The notes: generated by a model not told the origin, from the sequence alone. Counted from the first letter of the stretch, positions 36,293 to 45,306 are shown. The stretch is 64,000 nt of DNA from Vibrio sp. DW001 (GCF_029016285.1 NZ_CP091975.1:1736001-1800000); one strand, 5' to 3'. Made by a program: numbers and translations.

Positions 36293-37531
36293 ATGAATAA
36301 GCTAAATATCGACTCGACATATGGCGTAGTGGTTATCCAAAACTATAAAGCCGTATCTGTGGATAAGAATTATGCACGGATATTTGGGTATAACTCTCCA
36401 CAAGAGTTGATGGACTCGATAGACTCTTTCTTGGACTTAATTGAGCCATCTATGCATGAAGCGGCAATGGACAATTACAAAGATATTATTTCCGGTAGGG
36501 TGGTTCCGCGAGGCCACACGTTTAGAAATGTAGATAGATACGGTAGAAGTTTTATTATTTTTGCTATCGACCATCTCATTGAATGGCAGGGTGCGCCAGC
36601 GCTACAGGTTACGGTCATAGACTTGTCCATGGTCGAGCACGCCAATGAACAGATCAAAGAGCTGAACCTTCAATTCAAACGCATGATCACCGACTCTCGG
36701 CAAGGTATCTTGGTGCATAAGAACTTCAAGCCTCTATTTGTTAATAGAGCTTGGGTTAAACTCATGCGAGCGGAATCGATAGAATTTGTATTAGCAAGAG
36801 GTGATGTTCTCGATCGGGTGTTACCTGAAAATCGTCAAACGGCTATTAACCGCAATAATGCTCAACTTGGCGGCAGGCGCGTGGAGTATGACAACAATGT
36901 TTATCAAAATGTTTGTTATGACGGTACAAAACGCTATTTCAATGTTTATGATAATTTAATCGAGTGGGATGGGGAGCCTGCGCTGCAAGTAATATTGGAA
37001 GATGTTACTGAGCATGTTGAGTTGCGAAAGAAGTTAGAATACAGAGCATCACATGATTCATTGACCGACTTATATAATCGTTCTGCTATTTATGACAAGT
37101 TGAAAGCGTCCTGTTCCAACGCAGAGTCATTAGTTTGTCTGCTTATTGATATCGACAACTTTAAATCAATTAATGATACCCACGGGCATCATGATGGCGA
37201 TGAAGTAATTCGAACATTGGCGTCTATTTTAAAAGAAAAAGTAGGAGAGCTCGGTATTATTGGACGATGGGGCGGGGAAGAGTTTATTGTTTTTTTACAA
37301 AGCTCAAACTTTGAACAAGCTAAGCGCGTTGCTGAAAACCTCCGCCAAACATTCAATAACACTGTGTTTGATTTATCAAAAGGCCAACTCGTGTCTAGTG
37401 TGAGTATTGGTATCGCTATCTCTGGCTGTAAATGCGCGAGTCAAAAAGGTATTGATGGCTTAGTAAAAGATGCTGACAGGAATATGTATCTAGCGAAATC
37501 GAATGGTAAAAACCAGATCAGTTGGGATTAA
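36293..37531 (+). CDS. PAS-PAS-GGDEF diguanylate cyclase
   Basis: 412-residue cytosolic protein with two PAS-like sensor domains (about 5-112 and 130-240, the latter with NRAWVKLM and a repeated IEWxGxPALQV segment) and a C-terminal GGDEF domain (about 250-412). The active-site motif is GGEEF (327-331), with DIDNFKSINDTHGH and a DRNMYLAKSNGKN end, so it should be catalytically active. No RxxD inhibitory site is present at the usual place (318-321 reads GELG), so product inhibition may be absent. The ligand of the PAS domains is unknown. No strong ribosome site is visible. Confidence 0.92.
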   Translation: MNKLNIDSTYGVVVIQNYKAVSVDKNYARIFGYNSPQELMDSIDSFLDLIEPSMHEAAMDNYKDIISGRVVPRGHTFRNVDRYGRSFIIFAIDHLIEWQGAPALQVTVIDLSMVEHANEQIKELNLQFKRMITDSRQGILVHKNFKPLFVNRAWVKLMRAESIEFVLARGDVLDRVLPENRQTAINRNNAQLGGRRVEYDNNVYQNVCYDGTKRYFNVYDNLIEWDGEPALQVILEDVTEHVELRKKLEYRASHDSLTDLYNRSAIYDKLKASCSNAESLVCLLIDIDNFKSINDTHGHHDGDEVIRTLASILKEKVGELGIIGRWGGEEFIVFLQSSNFEQAKRVAENLRQTFNNTVFDLSKGQLVSSVSIGIAISGCKCASQKGIDGLVKDADRNMYLAKSNGKNQISWD

Positions 37532-37618
37532 ATACTAGCGCTAACTAAATGAGAGATATCAGATAAAAAGAGACCTCCCATTGGTGTTTGTCAGTTTCAC
37601 TCCATGATCGGAGAAACG

Positions 37619-39235
37619 TTAATCCTCGCTTTTATGGTTGTATATATGGACATCTCGCTGAGGGAAAGGAATCGTGATTTTCGCATTATCTAATTGCTTT
37701 TTAACTTGCTCAGTCACATCCCAGTAAACATCCCAATAGTCTTCAGTTTTAACCCATGGACGGACAATAAAATCGACAGATGACTCGTTAAGAGTGTGAA
37801 GTTTTACCATGAATTCTGGCGTTTTCAGTACGCGTGGGTCGCTTAAAAGAATATCTGAAAAAACCGCTCTAGCGGCGTCAATATCGTCTGCATAACCAAT
37901 ACCAAAAACCATATCGACACGTCGTATTGTTTCGGCCGTAATGTTATTGATCACATCACCCCATATTTTGTTGTTTGGAATGACCAATCGTTGGTTGTCG
38001 ATTGTTTGTATACTTGTTGACACGAGACTCATGTTTTTCACTGTTCCTTGAATACCGGCAACTTTTACCATATCACCGACATCATAAGGTCGATAGATGA
38101 GTATCATTAGACCAGAAGCAAAGTTAGAAAGCGTATCTTGGAGAGCAAAACCGATGATGACACCCGCAACACCAAAACCGGTTAATAAGGGCGCAAGCTC
38201 GATGCCGATCTGAGATGCTGCAAATAATATCCCGATAAAGATAACTGTTTTAGATGCAATAGAAACAAAGAAGTCTTGCATCAAAACACTAAAATCCATT
38301 TTAGAGTGCTTCGCACTTTTCCGTACGCCCTTACTGACTACACGAGAGATACTCCGTGTTACATAGAGTATGAATAGGAACAATAACGCTTTTACAATGA
38401 GTGACGGTGTGTTTTCAAAGGCCCACTCTTTTAACGACGCTAACCACTCCTCAAATAGACCATATGCAACGTCGATGTCCAGAACATCCACGTTGATGTC
38501 GCCAGTAATCGTCAACAGCAGCTGTTTGTTCTGTGTCACATCTATCGCCATTGACTCCATGATAGATATAGCGACTTCCAAGCTGATTACAGATACTGAA
38601 ATCTGTTCGTTGTATCTAACGATTTGCTGCAGTAGAGGCTCTTTTTCTGCCAAACTCACGTAGGCTAGACGAGTTTCTGCTTCTTGTTTTTGTGTATCCA
38701 GGTACAGAATTGCGTTAGATAAAAATTCGGCGCGGCTTATAAGAGATGCTTTGAATTCTGATTTGGATTCTTCTATATCGAGGTTGTATTGTTCTGCCGT
38801 ACGCAATGATGAATCTAACTGCTGATAATAGGTGTCCATAGTGGCGATTCGACGCTGTACTCGAAGGCGCAACTTAATGTTTTCCTCGAAAGAGCTCGCT
38901 CTTACCTCTTTAGCAAGGTTAGCGACATCTTCGTCACTATATTTTATTAGATCTCTAAGTAACTCTATCTGACCCAATATGACAGCAGCAACCTCTTCTT
39001 TGTCAGAGGCGGTTTGAATATTAAGCAGAAGATCTTCCCGAAAATGGGTGTTTTTCCGCTTGAGGATATCTTCAAGGAAAGGTTTGTCGCTGTCATGTGC
39101 AGAAACTAATTTTGTAAGGTCGGATTGCAAGCTCTGTTGTCGGTCGATTAAATCATTTGCTTGTGTGGCAATAGATAATAGTAGAAAAGTGACGGCGACC
39201 AACATTGCAAACATGTTAGGTATTGTTTTTTTCAT
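37619..39235 (-). CDS. MscS-family mechanosensitive channel
   Basis: 538 residues. A signal peptide (cut near TQA-ND) leads to a long periplasmic alpha-helical domain (about 25-270), then three or more membrane helices and the MscS pore and beta domain: GFGVAGVIIGFALQDTLSNFASGLMI is the pore-lining helix region, then IYRPYDVGDMVKV, VIPNNKIWGDVINN and a C-terminal alpha-beta domain ending PFPQRDVHIY. It releases solutes on hypo-osmotic shock. The large periplasmic domain resembles YbdG/YnaI-type or MscM relatives more than plain MscS. Single gene. Confidence 0.9.
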   Translation of the reverse strand: MKKTIPNMFAMLVAVTFLLLSIATQANDLIDRQQSLQSDLTKLVSAHDSDKPFLEDILKRKNTHFREDLLLNIQTASDKEEVAAVILGQIELLRDLIKYSDEDVANLAKEVRASSFEENIKLRLRVQRRIATMDTYYQQLDSSLRTAEQYNLDIEESKSEFKASLISRAEFLSNAILYLDTQKQEAETRLAYVSLAEKEPLLQQIVRYNEQISVSVISLEVAISIMESMAIDVTQNKQLLLTITGDINVDVLDIDVAYGLFEEWLASLKEWAFENTPSLIVKALLFLFILYVTRSISRVVSKGVRKSAKHSKMDFSVLMQDFFVSIASKTVIFIGILFAASQIGIELAPLLTGFGVAGVIIGFALQDTLSNFASGLMILIYRPYDVGDMVKVAGIQGTVKNMSLVSTSIQTIDNQRLVIPNNKIWGDVINNITAETIRRVDMVFGIGYADDIDAARAVFSDILLSDPRVLKTPEFMVKLHTLNESSVDFIVRPWVKTEDYWDVYWDVTEQVKKQLDNAKITIPFPQRDVHIYNHKSED

Positions 39236-39566
39236 TGCCTAGCCTTATAAATAAATCAAATTAAATGAATAAGTTAAATTCCTATTTAGTGTATGAAGAA
39301 AATAGAGAATTCTCCATTTATTGGGTGAAAAAAGTTAAGTGACAAGATGATTCTGAAGACGCGTGAAGTATAGAAATTTGGCTAGCCACATTGTTTGTCG
39401 TCAAACCTGTTATTTATTAACACTTTTAGGTGTCTTGCGAGGCACGGTTGTTGATCAAAAGAGAGCGATGCGAGACTATTGGCACATCGGGTGGAATATC
39501 GAACCTAGTGGCAATTGTCGTCTTAGAATGGCGACCGATTACGTTACCTTTGAGTAGGGAAATAAC
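39236..39566. other. Intergenic region between the mscS-like gene and cobC
   Basis: 331 bp. It contains a weak 64-codon frame (39363-39557) and no recognisable promoter or riboswitch. An A-rich stretch near 39300 has loose similarity to part of a cobalamin riboswitch, but not enough to call one. Confidence 0.4.
39363..39557 (+). CDS. Doubtful 64-aa frame before cobC
   Basis: Starts at GTG, ends ten bases before the cobC ATG. No good ribosome site, five Arg and four Cys residues, and no family recognised. It occupies the place where cobU stands in some Vibrio clusters, yet shows no CobU P-loop. It may be a remnant or no gene at all. Confidence 0.2.
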   Translation: MKYRNLASHIVCRQTCYLLTLLGVLRGTVVDQKRAMRDYWHIGWNIEPSGNCRLRMATDYVTFE

Positions 39567-40187
39567 ATGACAACAACCCATATAGAATTGCTGAGGCATG
39601 GATTACCGGAAGGGGATGAGTGTTTTAGAGGCCATACTGACTTTCTATTAACTTCTGTGGGCTTCGAACAGATGAAAGAGGCGGTAAAAGGAATGCCTTT
39701 CGTCGATTTAGTGGTGACTTCACCACTAGAGCGTTGTGATCATTTCGCCGCGTATTATGCCAATAAAAATGAACTTAAATTAATAAAGCAACCTGAGTTC
39801 ATGGAATTAGATTTCGGTGATTGGGATGGCCAACCTAAGCAAGCCATTTGGGAGGCTCATCAACAGCAACTTTCTCAGTTTTGGACCCAACCATGGACGT
39901 TTACTCCGCCGAATGGTGAAGCAATTGCGCAGTATGATCAACGTATTCAAATAGCATGGACTAATTTGTTAAATGAATGCAAAGGTAAAAAAGTGTTATT
40001 GGTGACACATGGCGGTGTAATTAAGCAAATATTAAGGCAAGTATTGGAAATGCCAAAGACAAGTCACTACCTTCAACGAATAGAAATCCCGTATGCGGCG
40101 AGAGTGACAATAAGCGTTTTTCATGACGACGATGATACGTTGTGGCCAACGGTTCACTGGCCAACCCCCCCATTACGTGCTGACTAA
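39567..40187 (+). CDS. cobC: Histidine phosphatase family protein, probable alpha-ribazole phosphatase
   Basis: 206-residue phosphoglycerate-mutase-like phosphatase. The catalytic RHG is R10-H11-G12 (IELLRHGLPEGD), and the second conserved His lies in VTHGGVIKQILRQ. The ELDFGDWDG motif is typical of CobC, which removes the 5'-phosphate of alpha-ribazole phosphate in cobalamin nucleotide-loop assembly. The neighbour cobS, 73 bases downstream on the same strand, supports this role over a generic phosphatase. Confidence 0.88.
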   Translation: MTTTHIELLRHGLPEGDECFRGHTDFLLTSVGFEQMKEAVKGMPFVDLVVTSPLERCDHFAAYYANKNELKLIKQPEFMELDFGDWDGQPKQAIWEAHQQQLSQFWTQPWTFTPPNGEAIAQYDQRIQIAWTNLLNECKGKKVLLVTHGGVIKQILRQVLEMPKTSHYLQRIEIPYAARVTISVFHDDDDTLWPTVHWPTPPLRAD

Positions 40188-40260
40188 TGCTCTTTTTTTA
40201 TCTCGAATAAATTTCAACCACGTGAGGTCAACCGACCCTAGCACTTAATAAGTAAATAAT

Positions 40261-41019
40261 ATGAAAGTAAAGATTATTAGAGAATGGCAGATATTTTTGT
40301 TGGCGATGTCAATTTTCACAAGGATACCGATATCTGACAAAGTGCCTTACAGTGAAACACGTAAAAATGAGTCTTATAAGTATTGTGGTTTAGTTGGCCT
40401 CGTTGTGGGCTGCTTAAATGCGTTGTTATTTAGTGGCGCAAGTCTTCTCTGGCCTATTGAAGTCTCTGTGGCGTTATCCATGGCGTTCAGTGTGTATCTT
40501 ACTGGTGCTTTTCATGAAGATGGTTTCGCGGATACGTGTGACGGTTTTGGCGGGGCATTCTCTGCAGAGAAAAAACTGGAAATAATGAAAGACTCCCGAG
40601 TCGGTGCCTATGCATTATTAGGTGTGGTACTTATATTATTGCTTAAATACACCACACTTATATCGCAACAAAATGTGGCTCTAGCACTTATTATTGCCCA
40701 TGTTCTGAGTCGAACGGTAGCGGTGAGTTTCATCTATACGCATGGTTACGTGAGGCAGGTTGAACATTCGAAGCTAAAAATTGCTCGCAGTCCAAGCAGT
40801 ACCGCAGACTTTATCACGTTGCTTTCTATTGGGGCGTTGGCCTGTTTACTTATTCCTACGTTTAAAGAGGCGATAGTCGTCATATTATCGTTGATTATTG
40901 CTCGAATCTGGTTGGGTCGTTGGATGACAAAACAAGTCGGCGGTTATACTGGCGATGCACTCGGTGCTGTTCAGCAGATATCTGAAGTACTTTGTTATCT
41001 GGTTTTACTTATTTATTAG
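40261..41019 (+). CDS. cobS: Adenosylcobinamide-GDP ribazoletransferase
   Basis: Inner-membrane cobalamin synthase joining adenosylcobinamide-GDP and alpha-ribazole. 252 residues with several hydrophobic helices. Family motifs: FLLAMSIFTRIP at the start, the metal-binding GAFHEDGFADTCDGFGG and MKDSRVGAYAL in the middle, and GGYTGDALGAVQQISE at the end. It works with CobT and CobC, which make its nucleotide substrate; CobU, which makes the other substrate, is not in the window. Confidence 0.95.
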   Translation: MKVKIIREWQIFLLAMSIFTRIPISDKVPYSETRKNESYKYCGLVGLVVGCLNALLFSGASLLWPIEVSVALSMAFSVYLTGAFHEDGFADTCDGFGGAFSAEKKLEIMKDSRVGAYALLGVVLILLLKYTTLISQQNVALALIIAHVLSRTVAVSFIYTHGYVRQVEHSKLKIARSPSSTADFITLLSIGALACLLIPTFKEAIVVILSLIIARIWLGRWMTKQVGGYTGDALGAVQQISEVLCYLVLLIY

Positions 41020-41068
41020 TTATCTAATCTGTGTACTTCAAGACGGAAAAGGACGGGATAATAGGCAA

Positions 41069-41102
41069 TAAAAAAGCCCATAATAAATATGGGCTTTTTT
41101 AT
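41069..41102. terminator. Bidirectional terminator between cobS and tRNA-Val
   Basis: AAAAAGCCCATA / TATGGGCTTTTT, symmetrical A- and T-runs on the two sides. It can serve cobS on the plus strand and tRNA-Val on the minus strand. Confidence 0.92.
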
Positions 41103-41109
41103 ATAGATT

Positions 41110-41186
41110 TGGTGCTCGCTACTGGACTCGAACCAGTGACACCTTGCATGTCATGCAAGTACTCTAACCAACTGAGCTAAGCGAGC
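41110..41186 (-). tRNA. tRNA-Val (anticodon GAC)
   Basis: 77 bases including an encoded CCA. On the minus strand: acceptor stem GCTCGCT / AGCGAGC, D-arm GCTCAGTTGGTTAGAG, anticodon stem CTTGC / GCAAG with loop ATGACAT (anticodon GAC), T-arm ACTGG-TTCGAGT-CCAGT, then ACCA. All arms pair. It is a single tRNA gene rather than part of a cluster. Confidence 0.96.
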
Positions 41187-41471
41187 AAATTGTCCAATTC
41201 ATGTTTGCCTTGGAACGACAAGAATACTAACCATTCATTCGGACGAGTTCAAGAAGATTTTTTCTATATATGAACTGAGTGGCGTTAATATAACCAGAAT
41301 GGGTGTAAAACATTCACTTTCTTACATTTGACCGCTAATGCACTAATCTAAAAGACTAAAATTGGTGTTATCAATTTAGGTCTTCTTCGCAATTAAGTTT
41401 TGCCTGTCTGAAATAAAACACCTAACGGTTTACGCTCTAAATATCGAATTTTATTTAATGAGTTAACCGTG

Positions 41472-42320
41472 ATGTCAAAAGTCTGCACTGTTTCATTCCT
41501 TTCTTGTTGCATCTGCGCAACATTATTACCAACTAAGTCATTGGCGAATCAAGACGAGATCTCGTCAAACAAATTATCGTTGCAAGATGAGGTGTTCGCG
41601 TCAGGATACTATTGGGTAAGTGAAAAGCTAGATGGTATCCGCGCACTTTGGACGGGAAAAGAATTACTCACGAGAAAGGGGAATAAAATCTCGGCGCCAG
41701 AATGGTTTACTCGTGAGTTACCCAATTTTAGTATCGAGGGGGAATTGTGGGCGGGAAGAGGGCGATTTAACTTTGTTCAAAAAACCGTTTTGGACATTGA
41801 ACCCCAACTTCATGATTGGTCAGAAATACAGTTTATGTTGTTTGGCCTACCTAATGACTATCGAGAGTATAAGCAACAGTACCTTCAACTTTTGAAGCTA
41901 GTTGACCGTTTACAAAGCCAACATATTCGCGTTATAAAACAGAGGGCTGTTTCTTCTCATTCAGAGCTCGTCGAGTTATTAGATCAAACGGAACAGTTAG
42001 GGGGGGAAGGCTTGATGCTGAGAAAAGTAGATACTGACCAGATCAGAGTGACAAAACCTGTGAAAATAAAAAGACATATGGATAGTGAAGGTACAATCAT
42101 CGCGTATAAGAATGGCAACGGTAAATATGATGGGTTAGTTGGTGCGCTTGTTCTGAAGTTGGATAATGGAAAAATACTTTCAGTAGGTTCTGGCTTGTCA
42201 GATAAAATACGGGCTAATCCACCAGCGTTGGGTGAACGAGTCACATTTCGTTACAACGGTTACACAAGCAATGATCTACCAAGGTTCGCACGCTTTTTGA
42301 GAGTGAGAAAACCTGAATGA
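41472..42320 (+). CDS. ATP-dependent DNA ligase with signal peptide (LigE-type)
   Basis: 282-residue minimal ATP-dependent DNA ligase. The nucleotidylation motif is EKLDGIRALW with the catalytic lysine at K52; further motifs are SIEGELWAGRGRF (III), EGLMLRKVD (IV) and KIKRHMDSEG (V), followed by an OB domain. The N-terminus is hydrophobic and ends near KSLANQ, a likely signal peptide, as described for LigE of Haemophilus and Neisseria. It may seal nicks in incoming DNA during natural transformation, which is only inferred. Start taken as the ATG at 41472 (GTG one codon earlier is possible). Confidence 0.9.
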   Translation: MSKVCTVSFLSCCICATLLPTKSLANQDEISSNKLSLQDEVFASGYYWVSEKLDGIRALWTGKELLTRKGNKISAPEWFTRELPNFSIEGELWAGRGRFNFVQKTVLDIEPQLHDWSEIQFMLFGLPNDYREYKQQYLQLLKLVDRLQSQHIRVIKQRAVSSHSELVELLDQTEQLGGEGLMLRKVDTDQIRVTKPVKIKRHMDSEGTIIAYKNGNGKYDGLVGALVLKLDNGKILSVGSGLSDKIRANPPALGERVTFRYNGYTSNDLPRFARFLRVRKPE

Positions 42321-42337
42321 TAGAAGCAAAATAGTCT

Positions 42338-42772
42338 CTATACTGCTGCTTTATCTTTTACCATTGTAGTTGAGCCATTACTCTTGCCTTTATTTGAAGA
42401 CAACGTGACAACGTCCTCAGACGAGACAGTTTTAGATGTACCGAGAAATAAACCACCTTTTTGTATGGTCAGATCTGTGCAAGTAACATCGCCTTTTAGA
42501 TAGCCGCTCTTCAATATTTCTACGCTACTGGCGAAGATTTCGCCTTCAAAGCTCCCATTAATGAAAGCTTTATCAGCGAATATTGAACCATTTACGTGTC
42601 CAGTTGGACTGATGGTTACATGCGCATCAGTACGCAACGTTCCGGTAATTTTACCATCAATTTGTATATTGCTCGTTAGTGCTATTTCACCGATAAGGAC
42701 GGCTCCTTCGGCAATTAGAGTTGTAGTGCCAAGCTTACTTGTTGTTCTACTGCTTTTATCAAAAAATCCCAT
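42338..42772 (-). CDS. Bactofilin family cytoskeletal protein
   Basis: 144-residue bactofilin: a short N-terminal tail (MGFFDKSSRTTSK), then the polymer-forming beta-helical domain (about 18-115) with repeated short hydrophobic strands such as IQIDGKITGTL, VTISPTGHVNGSI, AFINGSFEGEI and VEILKSGYLKGDV, then a polar tail. Bactofilins polymerise without nucleotides and often scaffold peptidoglycan hydrolases. The upstream M23 peptidase gene overlaps its start by 58 bp, matching this functional pairing. Confidence 0.93.
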   Translation of the reverse strand: MGFFDKSSRTTSKLGTTTLIAEGAVLIGEIALTSNIQIDGKITGTLRTDAHVTISPTGHVNGSIFADKAFINGSFEGEIFASSVEILKSGYLKGDVTCTDLTIQKGGLFLGTSKTVSSEDVVTLSSNKGKSNGSTTMVKDKAAV

Positions 42773-43620
42773 GGTATTCCCTTCTGATTATTGAATACGG
42801 TTTCAAAATTATCGATGTTCCAGTTTATAAACGGCATTGGGTCGAGAGCTCGTCCAACAAAACGGATTTCATAATGTAGGTGAGGTCCTGAGGTAATTCC
42901 TGTATTTCCAGTGTAACCAATAAGGTCACCTTTCTTTACAAACTGTCCTGATTTCACCTTGAACGATTTCATATGAGAGTATGAAGAGGTAATACCGAAT
43001 GAATGTATTATACGTATAAAATTCCCTGACCCTTTGTTGCTTTTCCGTGTCCACTCAATGACGCCATCAGCTGGCGCTATTATCTCAGTGCCAGTATTTA
43101 CAGCAAAATCTAACCCTTTATGCAATGTTCTTTTTTTTGTAATGGGGTGAATTCTCATACCATATGCTGATGATGTAGGTCCTTTGACTGGTGCGCCATT
43201 TGGTATTAATTTCAATATTGCCACGCGAACTGCGGTGTTAATTGCAGCAATATCTAATCTTGTTTCGATATCAAGTTCGGTATTATTACTACCTAAATAG
43301 GTTTCAATTTCATTTAGTCGACTCTCGACTAACGATAGTTGTTCTTCTTTGACGGATATGTCATTTTCTAGTCTAATCCTAAGTGATAAGTAGTTGTTTA
43401 ACTGGCTATTCAAATCTAGAGATTGAAGTTCTAACAATACCTGCTGGTGGCGCGAGAGCTTGATTTTTTCAACTAGGCTAACAACAGAACTGCAAAGAAA
43501 AAATAATGCGATAAAAAAAGAAAGTATCAGCAGTTTTATTCGTAATACCGATTTTCGAGTCAATCTATAGTGGCTGGTACCTTTAATTCCGGACACGGTA
43601 ACGGCAACATTGTCTGGCAT
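42715..43620 (-). CDS. M23-family peptidoglycan endopeptidase (LytM domain)
   Basis: 301-residue bitopic membrane protein: basic N-terminus, one helix (about 28-50), a coiled-coil region (about 55-110), then an M23 domain with the zinc motifs HKGLDFAV (HxxxD) and GPHLHYEI (HxH), which is the catalytically active pattern. It likely cuts peptidoglycan cross-links under control of the bactofilin encoded in the overlapping gene. I prefer the ATG at 43620 because GAG lies eight bases upstream; the ATG at 43626 is too close to it. Confidence 0.9.
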   Translation of the reverse strand: MPDNVAVTVSGIKGTSHYRLTRKSVLRIKLLILSFFIALFFLCSSVVSLVEKIKLSRHQQVLLELQSLDLNSQLNNYLSLRIRLENDISVKEEQLSLVESRLNEIETYLGSNNTELDIETRLDIAAINTAVRVAILKLIPNGAPVKGPTSSAYGMRIHPITKKRTLHKGLDFAVNTGTEIIAPADGVIEWTRKSNKGSGNFIRIIHSFGITSSYSHMKSFKVKSGQFVKKGDLIGYTGNTGITSGPHLHYEIRFVGRALDPMPFINWNIDNFETVFNNQKGIPWDFLIKAVEQQVSLALQL

Positions 43621-43801
43621 TAGCATAGCTCTTTTTTATGTCGGAGAGAGAATACTAGAAGAATCGGAAGGCGGCGACTATCAAGCATATTAATGTTTAG
43701 GTAAGAAGATTGTAAAAATGAGAACACATGCCTAGTTTTTCAAGTTAATCATACAAAATAATAAACATTTCCTTTACATTATTTTCCATTTTTGACTCGC
43801 A

Positions 43802-43839
43802 GAAAACAAGGCGTATAGATAATTCAACGCCTTGTTTTC
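43802..43839 (-). terminator. Terminator after norM
   Basis: A perfect 12-bp stem GAAAACAAGGCG / CGCCTTGTTTTC with a 14-base loop. It lies 25 bases after the norM stop, with U residues at the end of the stem on the minus strand. Confidence 0.6.
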
Positions 43840-43863
43840 GCGCTAGATTACATTTGTGCTGTG

Positions 43864-45234
43864 TCAACGAGATGCAAATTCAAGTTGTATCTCGACATCT
43901 TGTTTATGCATCCAACGTAATCGTACGCTTAACATAATAGCCGCACTGGTTAAGCCAATGATAAACCCAATCCAGTAACCATATACGCCCATTCGTTCAA
44001 CGACAATATCGGTGGCCGCCAACACATAACCGGTTGGTAGTCCGAGCATCCAATAGGCAATAAAAGTACAGGTAAAGATGGCTTTCATGTCCTTATAGCC
44101 CCGTAATATTCCTCCACCTATCACCTGAACTGAGTCGGTAATTTGATAGATAGCGGCGATAATGAGCAGTTGGGTTGAAATAACGGCAACACTGCTGTCT
44201 GAGGTATATAGTTCAGTTATTTGTTCTCTAAATAAAATGGTGAAGATACCAGTGAAAACAGCGCAGGCAAACCCCATAAAAAGAGCGACATGTGAAGTAA
44301 CTTTAGCGCCATCTATGTTCTCTTGCCCTAATCGATGACCAACCTGAATACTCGCCGCGATTCCGATACTTAATGGTAACATAAAGACTAAGGATGAAAA
44401 GTTAATAGCAACTTGATGAGCCGCTACTACCGTTGCACCTAAAGGTGCGACAAGCAAAGCGACTATTGCGAATAATGAGACCTCGAAAAACAAGGCAAGC
44501 GCAACGGGAAGCCCCAGTTTAAACAACCGGACTTGAGAAGCCCATACTGCTTTATATGGATGAGAAAACAGCTGAACCTGTTTTAGTTTAGAAGAGACGA
44601 GAATATAAACTAGCATGGATATAAACATCAGCCAAAATACGATAGCCGTTGCGACACCACAACCCACACCACCAAGTGCAGGTAGACCAAACTTACCATA
44701 CACAAAGGCCCAGTTAAGCGGAATGTTTGCGCCAAGCCCAATAAAACCGATAATCATTGCTGGTTTCGTTGCGGCCATTCCGTCAGTAAAGCTTCTCAGG
44801 GTTTGATAAAGCAAGAAAGCGGGCACCGACCAAATAATCGCGTGTAGATAGCCGATCGTTTTTTCGGCCATTAGTGGGTCAATGTCCATTAGTGAAAGGA
44901 TAAATTGCGCCTGCAATAAGACGGCGACGATAGGCATCGTCAGGAAAAGTGACAACCAAAACCCTTGATAAATCTCAAACGGAACTTTTTTGACTTTTCC
45001 TGCACCGTTTAGTTGAGCGACGACAGGAACAAGTGCCATTAACAAACCTGCGCCAAACAAGATAGTGGGAAACCATATACTGGAAGCCACGGCAACGGCG
45101 GCCATGTCTGTTGCACTTACACCACCAGCCATTACAGTATCGACAAAGCCCATGCCTGATTGTGCGACCGACGCGAGCAAAACAGGTGTTGCCAATGAGA
45201 TCAATTTTTTTGCTTCACTCTTATAACGTTGCAA
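43864..45234 (-). CDS. norM: MATE-family multidrug efflux pump NorM
   Basis: Na+-coupled (or H+-coupled) multidrug and toxin extruder in the inner membrane, first described in Vibrio parahaemolyticus. 456 residues, twelve predicted helices, two homologous halves. It begins with SEAKKLISLATPVLLASVAQSGMGFVDTVMAG, the NorM signature, and carries HQVAINFSSLVFMLPLSIGIAASIQVGHRLGQ in the second half. It is divergent from ribE across a region with a perfect palindrome; ribE-norM-ligE order follows V. cholerae as I recall it. Confidence 0.94.
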   Translation of the reverse strand: MQRYKSEAKKLISLATPVLLASVAQSGMGFVDTVMAGGVSATDMAAVAVASSIWFPTILFGAGLLMALVPVVAQLNGAGKVKKVPFEIYQGFWLSLFLTMPIVAVLLQAQFILSLMDIDPLMAEKTIGYLHAIIWSVPAFLLYQTLRSFTDGMAATKPAMIIGFIGLGANIPLNWAFVYGKFGLPALGGVGCGVATAIVFWLMFISMLVYILVSSKLKQVQLFSHPYKAVWASQVRLFKLGLPVALALFFEVSLFAIVALLVAPLGATVVAAHQVAINFSSLVFMLPLSIGIAASIQVGHRLGQENIDGAKVTSHVALFMGFACAVFTGIFTILFREQITELYTSDSSVAVISTQLLIIAAIYQITDSVQVIGGGILRGYKDMKAIFTCTFIAYWMLGLPTGYVLAATDIVVERMGVYGYWIGFIIGLTSAAIMLSVRLRWMHKQDVEIQLEFASR

Positions 45235-45271
45235 GTACTTCTCCAGATGAATATCGGTTCTTTAAGTGACT

Positions 45272-45306
45272 GGCTAGCATGATAAAGAAATGTCATCATG
45301 CTAGCC
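45272..45306. repeat. Perfect 12-bp inverted repeat between norM and ribE
   Basis: GGCTAGCATGAT and ATCATGCTAGCC with an 11-base spacer, placed 38 bp from the norM start and 55 bp from the ribE start. No T-run follows, so it is more likely an operator or leader hairpin than a terminator. Confidence 0.6.

Noticed and set aside
39290..39400. Cobalamin riboswitch before cobC
   Set aside because: Only loose similarity (AATAGAGAATT followed by GGGTGAAAA); the B12 box and the central conserved core are not present.
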